The notes beneath the pieces were generated by a model. The model was not told where the DNA came from, did no database searches, and was given only the letters and a program-made list of their open reading frames with translations. Positions 12,144 through 22,726 of a stretch of 64,000 nt of DNA are shown here, piece by piece (within the stretch, counting starts at the first letter, position 1; every line of letters begins with the position of its first letter). Position numbers and translations under genes: made by a program. This DNA is from Cokeromyces recurvatus (taxonomy: Eukaryota > Mucoromycota > Mucoromycetes > Mucorales > Mucoraceae): positions 283,501 to 347,500 of the forward strand of contig NW_026251408.1 of the NCBI RefSeq assembly GCF_025118155.1. The letters run 5' to 3'.

Positions 12144-14292
12144 ATGTCAAACTTTGTAAGTAAATAATTTAAAATGATTCCTATTTAACCTCCTCCTCCC
12201 CTCCCTCTTTTATTTTTAGTATTATTAACATAAGCTATTCCTTTCATTTAAATCATGTTTAGAATGATGATCTATCAAAAATGCTGCCTAAATCATTTGG
12301 CCAACAATCTAATAAAACTAGTTCAACTCCAACTAAAAAAGCCTCTTCAGAAACAGATTGGGATGCTTTACGTGCATTTATGCCCACTTCTTTTGGAAAA
12401 CAAGAGAAGAAAAAAGATATGAGTTTTGAATTTGAAAAGACAAAAAGAGAAGTGGGTTGAAATATGTATAAAAATAATTTATAAAAGGATAATATAGTAA
12501 ACAGTTTCTTTTTGTTATTATCATTTTAGGACATTACTAGTGGCAATCATAAAAAAATACCTACAGAAACTAAACAAATCGAAGTAAAGTCAACAAAAGA
12601 AGATAAAACGGACAGTGATTCCGATCATGACAGTAGTGATGACGATGCTGATGACAACGATGATAGCTTTATTTCATCTTCTATTCTTCCAATCACACAT
12701 GAAGTTAAATTAAATGACCATCAACGTACTGTATCAGCACTTACTCTCGATCCTTCTGGTACACGATTAGTAACAGGAAGTTATGATTATGACGTTAAAT
12801 TTTGGGATTTTTCCGGTATGGATCGTTCTTTTAAACCTTTTCGTACAATACAACCCTGTGGAGATCACCAAATCCATCAACTTCAATATTCTTTAACAGG
12901 TGATTCCATCTTGGTCATTTCTGGTAGTGCACGTGCAAAGATATATAGTCGTGATGGTAACGAAATTACTGAATTTGCAAAAGGAGATCCTTATATTCGT
13001 GATCTTAGACATACAGATGGTCATGTTGGTGCTCTTACAAGCGGTTGTTGGCATCCTAATGATAAACAAACTTTTGCAACTTCATCCCAAGATGGTACCA
13101 TTCGAGAATGGGATATTGAACGTAAAAGGAAGCAAAAAATGACGATTGTTTACAAGTCACGTGAAAGAGGCGGTAGATCTTCTTGTACTGCTTTAGCTTA
13201 CAGTCATCATGCTAAATATTTAGCTGGTGCTTACCAAGATGGTTCACTTCAAGTTTGGAATTCAACAGGAAATCAACTTCGACCTGCAATTGCTATTCCA
13301 GATGCTCATCAGAAGGGAACAGAAACATCTTCCATCCTATTTTCAAGAGATAATAACACAATGGTAACAAGAGGTGGTGATGATACTGTTAAATGTAAGT
13401 TATTGTTGCTTTTTTTTTTTCCTTATTATACCTCTCATTTCAAAAAGAAAAGAAAAGAAAAAGAAGTAACACATGAATATTTATTTAAATAGTGTGGGAT
13501 CTTAGAAATGCAAAGAAGCCTGTCAAGACAGCATACAATTTAGATATAGTAAATCCTGAAGTAAATGTCATTTTTAGTCCCGATGAAAAGTTAATTTTAA
13601 CGGGTACAGCATGTCCTAAAGGGAAAGGTCATGGTCAGCTAGTCATGCTAGATAGAGAAACACTTGAGGTACAGGAAGCAATAAGTAAGTAAACAAAAAA
13701 AAAATTAAAAGATAAAAAAAAAGGATAAGTTACTGATATTAAAAAAAAAAAAAAAGATGTATCACAGTCTAGTGTTGTTAAGGTCTTATGGCATCCTCGT
13801 ATCAATCAAATTATTACAGGAAGTGCTGACGGTATTGTTACCGTATTCTATAGTCCTACACATTCCAGTCGTGGTGCTAAATTAGCTCTCATGAAAGCAC
13901 CAAAGACACGCGCAGTAGATGATTATGAAATCAATCGACCTATTATTACTCCTCATGCATTACCTATGTTTAAGGATGATGAGCCTAGAACATCTAAAAG
14001 GAAAAGAGATAAATTACGTAAAGATCCTATTGCATCTCATAGACCTGATCTACCTGTTACTGGTCATGGTAAGGGCGGTCGATTAAATGTAAATCAACAA
14101 CAAGCTGTTATCAAATCATTTACAAAGGATACAACAAGAGATGAGGATCCTCGTGAAGCTCTTCTTAAATATGCTGATATTGCAGATAGTGATCCTATTT
14201 GGGTTAATAACATATATCAAAAGACTCAACCAAAGCCTATATTTCGAGAATCTGATGATGAAGAAGAACAAGTGATAAAGAAGAAGAAATAA
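12144..14292 (+). CDS. WD40-repeat protein, WDR70/Gad-1 family
   Basis: Exons 12144-12155, 12263-12451, 12530-13394, 13493-13684 and 13757-14292 give 597 residues. Exon 1 is only 12 nt (MSNF). After a charged, acidic N-terminus, WD40 repeats run from about residue 135 to 430, with diagnostic blocks such as LVTGSYDYDVKFWDF, GCWHPNDKQTFATSSQDGT and MVTRGGDDTVKLWDLR. The order and the GTETSS...RGGDD signature match WDR70 rather than a generic WD protein. The C-terminus is basic. WDR70 relatives act in the nucleus and have been linked to histone H2B ubiquitylation and the DNA-damage response in fission yeast and human cells; whether that holds here is inference. The acceptor of exon 5 (AAAAAG before ATGTATCAC) was chosen because the nearer CACAG breaks the frame. 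Confidence 0.88.
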
Positions 14293-14337
14293 GCTTTTAT
14301 ATTATATAATCAACTTGTCTCTTCTCCCTCTCTTTTT

Positions 14338-14368
<31 letters not shown>

Positions 14369-14495
14369 GCAAATACAAATATATTCTAACGGCTTATGCG
14401 GTCTTTTAAAAATAACTCTCATTATCATAAATGAACAACAGCTTCTTGTATAAAAAGACCAGTTTTCTTACTCCTTCCTTTAATACATATATAAT

Positions 14496-17338
14496 ATGCC
14501 TTCTACTATTATAGACAATATACAAAATGATATAACAATTAAGGAAGAAAAAGATTCTGTATCTTTGTTATCTCGAGAATTTAAAAAATTAACAAATATT
14601 GATGAAATAAGAGAATGTCTACGACTATTAGATGAAGAAGAAAGACACATTGATAAAACACTTGATGACATGTTAGCGCAGGAATATAAACTAGATCACT
14701 CATTAAATACATTGAATGTACTCAAGTATTTATCAGGCATATTTATTTTTTTTTTTTTTTAGTTCCATATATATTGTTTATTTTTTATTATTAATTATTA
14801 CACATGTAAATAGACCTCAATTGAATGCACTTCAGATTGATTCTACCAAAATTGTCGAGACACTTGATAAAACCTCTCAACTTGCAGAAGTCATCAGTGA
14901 TAAAGTGCGTCAGTTGGATCAGGAGCAATCAAGAGCGCGTCAAGCCATCAAATATGTGGAGGATGTGCAAGAATTGAAATATTGTATTGCTAATCTTCAA
15001 GAGGCTATGAATGAAAAGAAAGATTATGATGCAGCGGCAGTTTTGTTACAAAGGGCATCGAAGATTGATCCCTCCATCATTAATGGATCCTTAGCTGAAT
15101 TTACGGTGGTGAGATGTTGTCTTTTTTTTTTTTGTTTTATGCATATTATTAACTGTATATATACAAGCCTACTTCTGAAAATCCAGATCATCCAGCAAAA
15201 ACTTTAGCGGATACAAAAGCAACACTTTTTGAAATATTTTCACATCGATTTGATGATGCAGTGGCACAAAGAAACCAGACAGATATAACACGTTATTTTA
15301 AACTATTCCCTCTTATTAATTGTCAGACAGAAGGTTTAGATAAATATTCCCGGTTTGTATGCAACATCATCAAAGCAAGATGCGCTGAAGAGGTTAGAAA
15401 TGGTTTAAGTAAGTGAAGAGAATTATTGAATACAATGTGATTGTTTATTTATTCTCTTTCTTTCTCTTTCTCTTTCTCTTTTTTTTTTTCTTCCGAATCA
15501 TAAAGTCGCAGCACCTACTTATTTTGCTGATGCTTTAACTCGATTATTTGAAAATATTGCAGTTATTATTGATCAACATCAGCCACTTGTTGAGGCACAT
15601 TATGGTAAAGGAAAAATGCTTAGAGTGATACAACGTTTACAAGAAGAGAGTGATATACAAAGCATTACTATTATTGATCGATTTTTGAAAGCACGTAAAT
15701 TGGAGTCCAAGGTTTTGTATACATGCATGATATGTTAACATCATTTTTAAATGCTCATACAAATATGTATATATAAAAAAAAATTAGCTGGTTGAAATTC
15801 AAGTTCAACTGATTGCTATCATGCGTAACAATACAACTTATTCAATAAATAAAACGGGAACTTCTAATCCACAATCACCGCAAATCGATCAAGAGTCTAC
15901 CAATCCATTAATTGAGCCTCGTCAATTAGACGCTAATCTTCATGAATTATCCTTAATTAGTCAGCGAAGTGTCTTGTTCACATCCTTTATTAACGAAAGA
16001 GCCAGTGATGAAATGGACAATTTAGAAAGCATTCAACAAACTGAAAAGGACCTCGTTATGAAGGGCAAAGATAACCGTTTCTATGGCAGTAACGGTATCT
16101 TACTCTCGTCCGGTCTAACAAAACGAGTAAAAGAATTAATGAGCTCCTATTTAGTCATTGATGAATATCTAATCAAAAAAAGTATCGATAAAGCTATGAA
16201 AATAGATGATTATGATCCTTCAAGTTCTCCAGTATCAACTTGTGTTGATGATGTGTTTTTCATTCTTAAGGCAGCCTTAAAACGTTGTATTTCAACTTAT
16301 GATCCTGAAGTAATTTGTTCAACAGTAAAGACAGAGATGAAGATATTAGAGATAGGATATTTGAACCAGTTTCAACAAAGGATGTCGACTATCTTTACTT
16401 CCCATGACACATCAGGTCGTAATTTAGAAAGGGCTATTGAGCAGGCTAAAGTGAACTACATGGTAGTTTTAAACAACTTGGATGTTAGTGCAGATTACAT
16501 GCATCGTCTAATAAAGGAAGTAGAAACTGATATTACAAAAGGTATCTGGTTAAATGAAGATGAGGATATACAAAAGATATCAGAGACGATGAAAGAATTT
16601 GAGGATTTTTCAGATAAATTTAAGCAGTTATTACAGGTATATATATATATATATAAAGGAAGAAAAAGAAGAAGGAATGTTTATAAATGTTATTTATAAT
16701 CTAGACTGGACTTCAGCAACTTATCAATCAAATTTTGAAACCAAGAGTTAGACCTTTATTCCAAGAAGCATATAAAGAAGTAAAATATGTTCTTGAAGAA
16801 GATGAATATAATGAAGCAGATATTGATGAAAGATTTATAAAAAGGTTCTGTCGTGGAGTTGAAAAGCTTGTCCAGATTTATAAACAGACCTTGACAGAAA
16901 ATAATTTCAATACACTTATGGAATTATTAGTTGATATAATGACAGCACAATGGGAAAGAATAATTTTACAAACTAGATTTAATCAATATGGTGCACTTAG
17001 ATTTGATAAAGATTTGAGATCTATTATTCATTATTTATCTACTTTATCAGAATGGTTATCAAGAGACAAGTTTACCAGATTAAATCAAATAGCTACATTA
17101 TTGAACTTTGAAGAGGTAAAAAGCTTGGGATATAAATTACTTACTTTGATATTTATTCAATCTATATTTATATATATGTGTATATGTTTTTTAGCCAACT
17201 GAAATTTATGATTTTTGGGGAAATAAAACAGGTTCGATAAGCTGGCGTTTAACAGTAACAGAAGTTAAAAAAGTATTGGCTTTAAGATTAGACTTTGATG
17301 CAGATGAAGTTGCGAATTTATTACCAAAAAGTAATTAA
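14496..17338 (+). CDS. COG4: Conserved oligomeric Golgi complex subunit 4
   Basis: Seven exons (14496-14725, 14814-15108, 15168-15408, 15506-15711, 15788-16636, 16705-17115, 17195-17338) give 791 residues, close to the usual COG4 length. The N-terminus is a predicted coiled coil (KVRQLDQEQSRARQAIKYVE) with the DVQELKYCIANLQEA block typical of COG4. The rest is helical, with a C-terminal region ending SWRLTVTEVKKVLALRLDF. COG4 belongs to lobe A of the COG tethering complex, which handles retrograde vesicle traffic in the Golgi and works with the SM protein Sly1 and SNAREs. Exon 4 uses a weak donor (GTTTTG), the least certain boundary. The gene starts about 200 bp after the WDR70 stop in the same direction. 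All other joins keep the frame. Confidence 0.87.
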
Positions 17339-17819
17339 ATGTACTTTAAGGAATAAAATGGTTAGTTATATTTAATACCTTATTATTCACTTTGTATAAT
17401 GTATTATATTATATTTGCTTAAGATCTTTACTTTCTATATAGTGTATAAATCGATAATCCTTGAATTTTAAACGTTAATTATATGCTGCAATAAAAAAAA
17501 AAGGAAGAGGAAATTTTACATGTGCAGAACTGCATTTTAGAAGGGAGTTCATAACTATGATGTAGCAGTATTATTTCCTCCTAAATTACACTTAATCGTC
17601 CCTGGTTCCTCTTTCCTTTTTTTATTTTTTGTCTTAGTTTACTAATCTATTACGCCCCTGTTGAGCAGTCTTAATTTAAACTGAGTTTTTTTTTTTTAAC
17701 GTATTTCCTTTGTAACAAGGTCTTATTTACTATCTATCTATTCATCATTTTTACTTTAATAATTTAATCTCCTTTCCCCGGCTTTTCTATTGTTTATTTA
17801 TATTATATTAAATTTGTTT

Positions 17820-17859
<40 letters not shown>

Positions 17860-18564
17860 AAAATAACTAAATAAAGCTGAGAATACATAAAGCTTTCACA
17901 TTCATGTTAGCCATCATTATACAGCTTTATTATTGTACTAAAGAGCTATTTATGTTACTTTACTGAAACATCTTTCTTTTATTCATTAATGCGTATGATA
18001 TTTAAAGAAGAAAAAGAAGAAGAGGAGGAGTTATATCTTACAGAAACTTTTTTTTTATGTATATTTATATATAGTACATCAATCATTTAATCGAAACAAA
18101 ACGGAGAGTATATATAAGAAATCATATATCTGACTATCTTACTAATCCTCCTCCCCTCCAGTCTCCGAAAAAGAAGGAGAGAATGTGTCTTTTAAAAGGA
18201 AAATCTACATTATATACGTAACAGATACACCAACTATCTTACTGTCTTGTGTATATCTGTATATATTCACAATTAAATATTAAAGCTTATAGGCATTTTT
18301 TTTTCTTTTTGTCTATCATGATTTTACGAAATTAGAACCATAATATTATCAGAACCCCTTTTATTACTATTATTATCATGTACAGTCAAGAGTAATTTAT
18401 TACATAATATCGTGATAAAATATATTGTTACTCAAATATGTATACAATTTATCTCTTGTATACAAGAAGTCGGCTTAGTTATAAAAACACACACACACAC
18501 ACACAAATATAAATAATCAAACATTTTATTTATTTCCCTCTTTATTATTATTATTATTATTATT
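17339..18564. other. Intergenic region
   Basis: AT-rich spacer between COG4 and the small-peptide ORF. It includes a 36-base poly-A run at 17821-17856 and pyrimidine-rich patches. A short (CA)n run and an (ATT)n run sit immediately upstream of 18565. No exon-like sequence is convincing. Confidence 0.5.
17821..17856. repeat. Poly-A tract, 36 bases
   Basis: Uninterrupted run of A in the spacer downstream of COG4. Confidence 0.95.
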
Positions 18565-18756
18565 ATGAAGACTAACTTAATAGCCGTAGTAGCAACCTTC
18601 TTGTTTCTAATATGGACAACTATGACTGAAGCTAATTCTATTCTCAAACACAGAAGAAATGATAACGTTGTATCACTTCCAGCTTTATCTAAGCCATTCA
18701 AAATCAGAAAAGGATTGCCTTTTCACAATCTAAAATACAACTTGCCCAAAAAATAA
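18565..18756 (+). CDS. Possible small secreted cationic peptide
   Basis: A single-exon 63-codon frame. The first 23 residues look like a classical signal peptide: a basic start MKTN, a hydrophobic core IAVVATFLFLIW and a small-residue cleavage region ending TEA. The predicted mature part of about 40 residues has roughly nine net positive charges (HRR, KIRK, KK) and no cysteine. Two short related blocks end it (LPALSKPFKIRKGLP and LPFHNLKYNLPKK). AATAAA-like words follow within 40 bp. Nothing identifies a family. A secreted structural, signalling or antimicrobial-type peptide is possible, but the frame could also be fortuitous, because a short ORF with a hydrophobic start can arise by chance. 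It lies alone between COG4 and D-lactate dehydrogenase. Confidence 0.4.
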   Translation: MKTNLIAVVATFLFLIWTTMTEANSILKHRRNDNVVSLPALSKPFKIRKGLPFHNLKYNLPKK

Positions 18757-19057
18757 TAATGCTAAAGTCCCGTAAAAAAAAATAAAGTATTATGTAATCC
18801 ACCTATATAAGCTTAGTATGAATTTGACAGCATTCTAGAAGGCTATAAATATAATATATAATATGCATCCTATCTATATACAATAAAGACAAAAAAAAAC
18901 CCCGTATTAATGCATATTTTCTAAATATGTATGTGTATTTTTTTTTTTTTAAAGATGGATAATGTATTTGCCTGAATGTTAAATTAAAACAATGAAAAAA
19001 AAAATTCCCCAGCTTATTGTTCTCTTTTTTTTTTTTCTTCTCCAGATAATTATTTCC
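18757..19057. other. Short intergenic region
   Basis: AT-rich spacer. An upstream in-frame ATG at 18992 would extend D-lactate dehydrogenase by 22 hydrophobic residues. The pyrimidine run ending CTCCAG near 19045 could instead be the acceptor of a 5'-UTR intron. Confidence 0.4.
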
Positions 19058-20777
19058 ATGTTAAGAACAAGTCTAAAAAACTATACCAATAAAGTCAATT
19101 CCCTTTTAATTCAAAAAAGACTTTATCAACAAGAAAGAATCCTTAATTCACGACATTATGGTTTGATTGGTTTAACAGCGCTTGTTGCAGGAGGCTCGGG
19201 GTATTGGTTTGCATCATATAATAATCAGTCCCAAAAACCGTTAGAGCCATCACCTAAAGTAGTAACAAAGCTGACTACAGAACAAAGGCAGCCTCAAGTC
19301 CCTGTTCCGGATATTCCAAGCCGTGAAACGATCACAAAGGTATTTACTGAACTTCGTCGTATTCTACCTGAGGAACACGTCTCGGTAGATGAAGAATCGC
19401 TCAAACAACATGGTTACTCATCTAACTCTTATCATAATGAAGGAGCGCCTAATATTGTCGTCTACCCTGAAACAACACAGCAAGTCTCTGAAATTGTTAA
19501 AGTTGCAAACCGTTATGGTGTACCCGTTGTTCCCTTTTCAGGTGGTACATCTCTTGAAGGTCATTTTACAGCACCTCGAGGTGGTATTTCGATTTCTTTT
19601 ACTGAACACATGGATCATGTCGTTGAATTTCATCCTGAAGATATGGATATCGTTGTACAGCCAGGTGTACAATGGGAAGACTTGAATACTTATCTAAAAC
19701 CTCATGGTTTATTTTTTCCAATGGATCCTGGCCCAGGGTAAAGTAGAAGAAAAAAAAAAAAGGACGTAAATTATTTATATACATATATTCTATGTAATTA
19801 GAGCTTGTATTGGAGGTATGGTAGGGACTTCATGTTCGGGTACAAATGCTGTACGTTATGGTACGATGCGTGAATGGGTCATTAATTTAACCGTCGTTAC
19901 TCCTACAGGAGAAATTATCAAGACACGACAACGACCTCGTAAATCTTCAGCTGGTTATGATCTTACTAAACTTTATATTGGTTCTGAAGGTACATTAGGT
20001 GTTGTGACAGAAATTACACTCAAGTTAGCCGTTTTACCTGCTCATGAGACAGTAGCGGTTTGTGATTTCCCTTCTATCCGTGATGCAGCTGCTGTTGTAC
20101 CTGATCTTATCCGTGCAGGTATTCAAATAGGCGCAGTTGAACTTTTAGATAGTCTCATGATGAAGGCCATTCGTCTTGCAAACCCTAAACTTGAATATGC
20201 TCAAGAACGCCCCACCTTGTTTTTCAAGTTTTCTGGTAGAACGGCTGAACAACTGCAAGAAGAAATTAAAGTAGTTTCAAATATTTCCAAGAGTCATGGA
20301 GGCGGTGCCTTTAAATATGCTCATGGAGAGCAAGAACGTGCAGAGTTATGGGAGGGACGAAAGATTGCACTTTGGTCATCGATGTTATTAAAGCCAGGTG
20401 CTTCACTTTGGACTACAGATGTGGTCGTGCCCGTTTCAAAGTTACCAGATCTTATTGCTGAGACAGAAGAAGACATTAAGGGATCTGTCTTGAAGTGTCC
20501 TATGGTAGGCCATGTAGGAGATGGTAACTTTCATTTATTTATATTGTTTGATAAAGAAACAGAATATGAAGAAGCCAAGAAGTTGAATAAAAATTTATTG
20601 GAACGTGCTATTCGTATGGAAGGTTCTGTAACAGGTGAACATGGTGTAGGCATTGGCAAAAAAATGTTTTTGACTCAAGAATTAGGACATAATACCATAG
20701 ATGTAATGAAAAAGATAAAAATGGCTTTAGATCCAAAAGGTTTAATGAATCCAGAAAAAGTCCTACCTGACAATTAA
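19058..20777 (+). CDS. D-lactate dehydrogenase (cytochrome), mitochondrial
   Basis: Exons 19058-19737 and 19802-20777 give 551 residues. The ATG at 19058 yields a basic, Ser/Asn-rich mitochondrial presequence followed by a single hydrophobic segment (LIGLTALVAGGSGYWF), as in yeast Dld1, which is anchored in the inner membrane. The FAD-binding PCMH domain has VVPFSGGTSLEGHF and, across the intron, GPGACIGGMVGTSCSGTNAV. The C-terminal FAD-linked oxidase domain has GHVGDGNFH and TGEHGVGIGKK. The enzyme oxidises D-lactate to pyruvate and passes electrons to cytochrome c. The same family includes glycolate and 2-hydroxyglutarate dehydrogenases, but the presequence, anchor and overall pattern favour D-lactate. 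The 14-3-3 gene begins 206 bp downstream in the same direction. Confidence 0.9.
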
Positions 20778-20982
20778 AAAAAAAAAATCATGCAATTAAT
20801 AAACTTTAGTGGTGTCGTCATTATTTATTTATTTATTTATTTTATTTTTTTTTTGTGAACAGCTGCCTATATGCACACACATACACACAAATCGTTTTTC
20901 TTTTCTTTTCTTTTTTTTCCCTTTCTCTTTTTTTTTCTTTTCTTTATTACTTTTTATTTCATAAATAAATATCTACTATAAA

Positions 20983-22411
20983 ATGACTGCTGCTACTGTA
21001 AGTATATTACTGTTAATCAGGATATATACGTTCTTTTGTATTAAAAATACTTTTAATTTAATTCAAATAGGAACGTGAAGACAAGGTAAGCAGAATAATC
21101 ATGTTTTGTCTTTTTTTTTTAAAAAAAAAAGATGTTTATAATCTATTTTCGTTGTTCAGGTCTACATGGCTAAAATTGCTGAACAAGCTGAACGTTATGA
21201 TGGTAAGTGCTTATTTCTTTCTTTTTTCCTTTCTTTCTCCTATTTTTTCTTTTTATTCTAATTAATGTATACAAGTACATAAATTATAATAAAAAAAAAA
21301 AGCGGGGATACAAAAAGCTGTCTTCGGATAGGCTCCCGAGGAGAGAAAGAGTGTGAGTGAGAAGGGAAGGGGCAGGAAGGGAGCACACACTAAAAAATAA
21401 AATAAAATAATAAAAATAAAACAATAATAAAAAAAGGGGGGGAGCAAAAGGGGAAAACAAGATTATATTTGGATACAAAAAACAACCAGTTCTCACACTT
21501 ATTGCTTATATGTATAGAAATGGTCAATTATATGAAAGATGTTGTTCAAGTAAGTCTTGTATACATGTCTATTTATTATGACTTGGAGTATACTTAATAT
21601 TTATATATATGTGTGTGTATATGTATTTTATAGTTAAATAATGGCTTATCAGTGGAAGAACGTAACCTTTTATCAGTCGCGTACAAAAACGTGATTGGTG
21701 CTCGTCGTGCCTCGTGGAGAATTGTTTCTTCTATTGAGCAAAAAGAAGAAAGTAAAGGTCACAGTACTCAAGCAGCAAAAATTAAAGAATACAGAAATAA
21801 AATTGAACAAGAATTATATGATGTCTGTAATGATATCTTGAAACTCTTGAAAGATTATTTAATTCCTTCTGCTGAAGCAGGTGAAGCTAAAGTTTTTTAT
21901 TATAAGATGTAAGTATGTGTGTAACCTATTCCATGCCTCTATCCTAACAATTTAATATTAGGGAAGGTGACTATCATCGTTACGTTGCCGAGTATGCTAC
22001 AGGCCCTGCTCGTAAAGAATCTGCGGACTCTGCTCATGAAGCTTATGAAAAGGCTACTGAGGTTGCCACAGCTGACTTAAGTACTACACATCCCATTCGT
22101 TTAGGTCTCGCTCTTAATTTTTCTGTCTTTTATTATGAAATCCTTAATAACCCCAATAGGGCATGTGAGTTGGCTAAACAAGCTTTTGATGATGCTATTG
22201 CCGAACTTGATACCTTGAGTGAAGAGTCTTACAAAGACTCCACTTTGATTATGCAGTTGTTGCGAGATAATTTGACTTTATGGACTTCTGATCTTCAGGA
22301 AGGTAAATAGTATAAATGAATACCTTGATATGTATTTCTTTTTTTTTACTCATCCTATGTGTAGAAACAGAGAGAGTAGATGATTCAAAGGCACCTGTCG
22401 ATGACGAGTAA
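20983..22411 (+). CDS. 14-3-3 protein
   Basis: Seven exons (20983-20997, 21071-21085, 21160-21202, 21518-21549, 21634-21908, 21962-22302, 22365-22411) give 255 residues. Two of them are only 15 nt. The product has the full nine-helix 14-3-3 pattern: [34 protein letters not shown] (phosphopeptide-binding Lys and Arg), the [11 protein letters not shown] binding motif, [14 protein letters not shown] and [12 protein letters not shown]. The tail is short and acidic. 14-3-3 proteins form dimers that bind phosphoserine/threonine motifs in many signalling partners. Intron 3 (21203-21517, 315 bp) is much longer than its neighbours and contains a purine-rich segment. The exon joins are supported by uninterrupted family similarity. 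Confidence 0.95.
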
Positions 22412-22545
22412 ATATATACATATACATATATATAAATACGTATATATATGCATATACGAAAAAAAAAAAAAAAAAAAAAAAAAAACTTCAGTCTTAAAAT
22501 CAACATACACATATTGCCAATTTTTTTTTATCAAGAATACACACA

Positions 22546-22594
<49 letters not shown>

Positions 22595-22726
22595 AAAATA
22601 AAAAAAGGGATAAAAAATATAAAAATTTATTTTATTTTTTTATTTTTATTTTTTTATTTTTTATTTTTTTATTTTTTTTTTACAAGTAGTAATATAAAGA
22701 AAAAAAAAATGGTATATATAAAATAT
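22412..22726. repeat. Convergent low-complexity spacer
   Basis: Almost entirely simple sequence between the 14-3-3 and BTB/CAP-Gly stop codons. It contains two poly-A runs of about 25-35 bases, a (CA)n run, and T-rich repeats with a TTTTTTA-like unit. No gene is visible. Confidence 0.8.
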
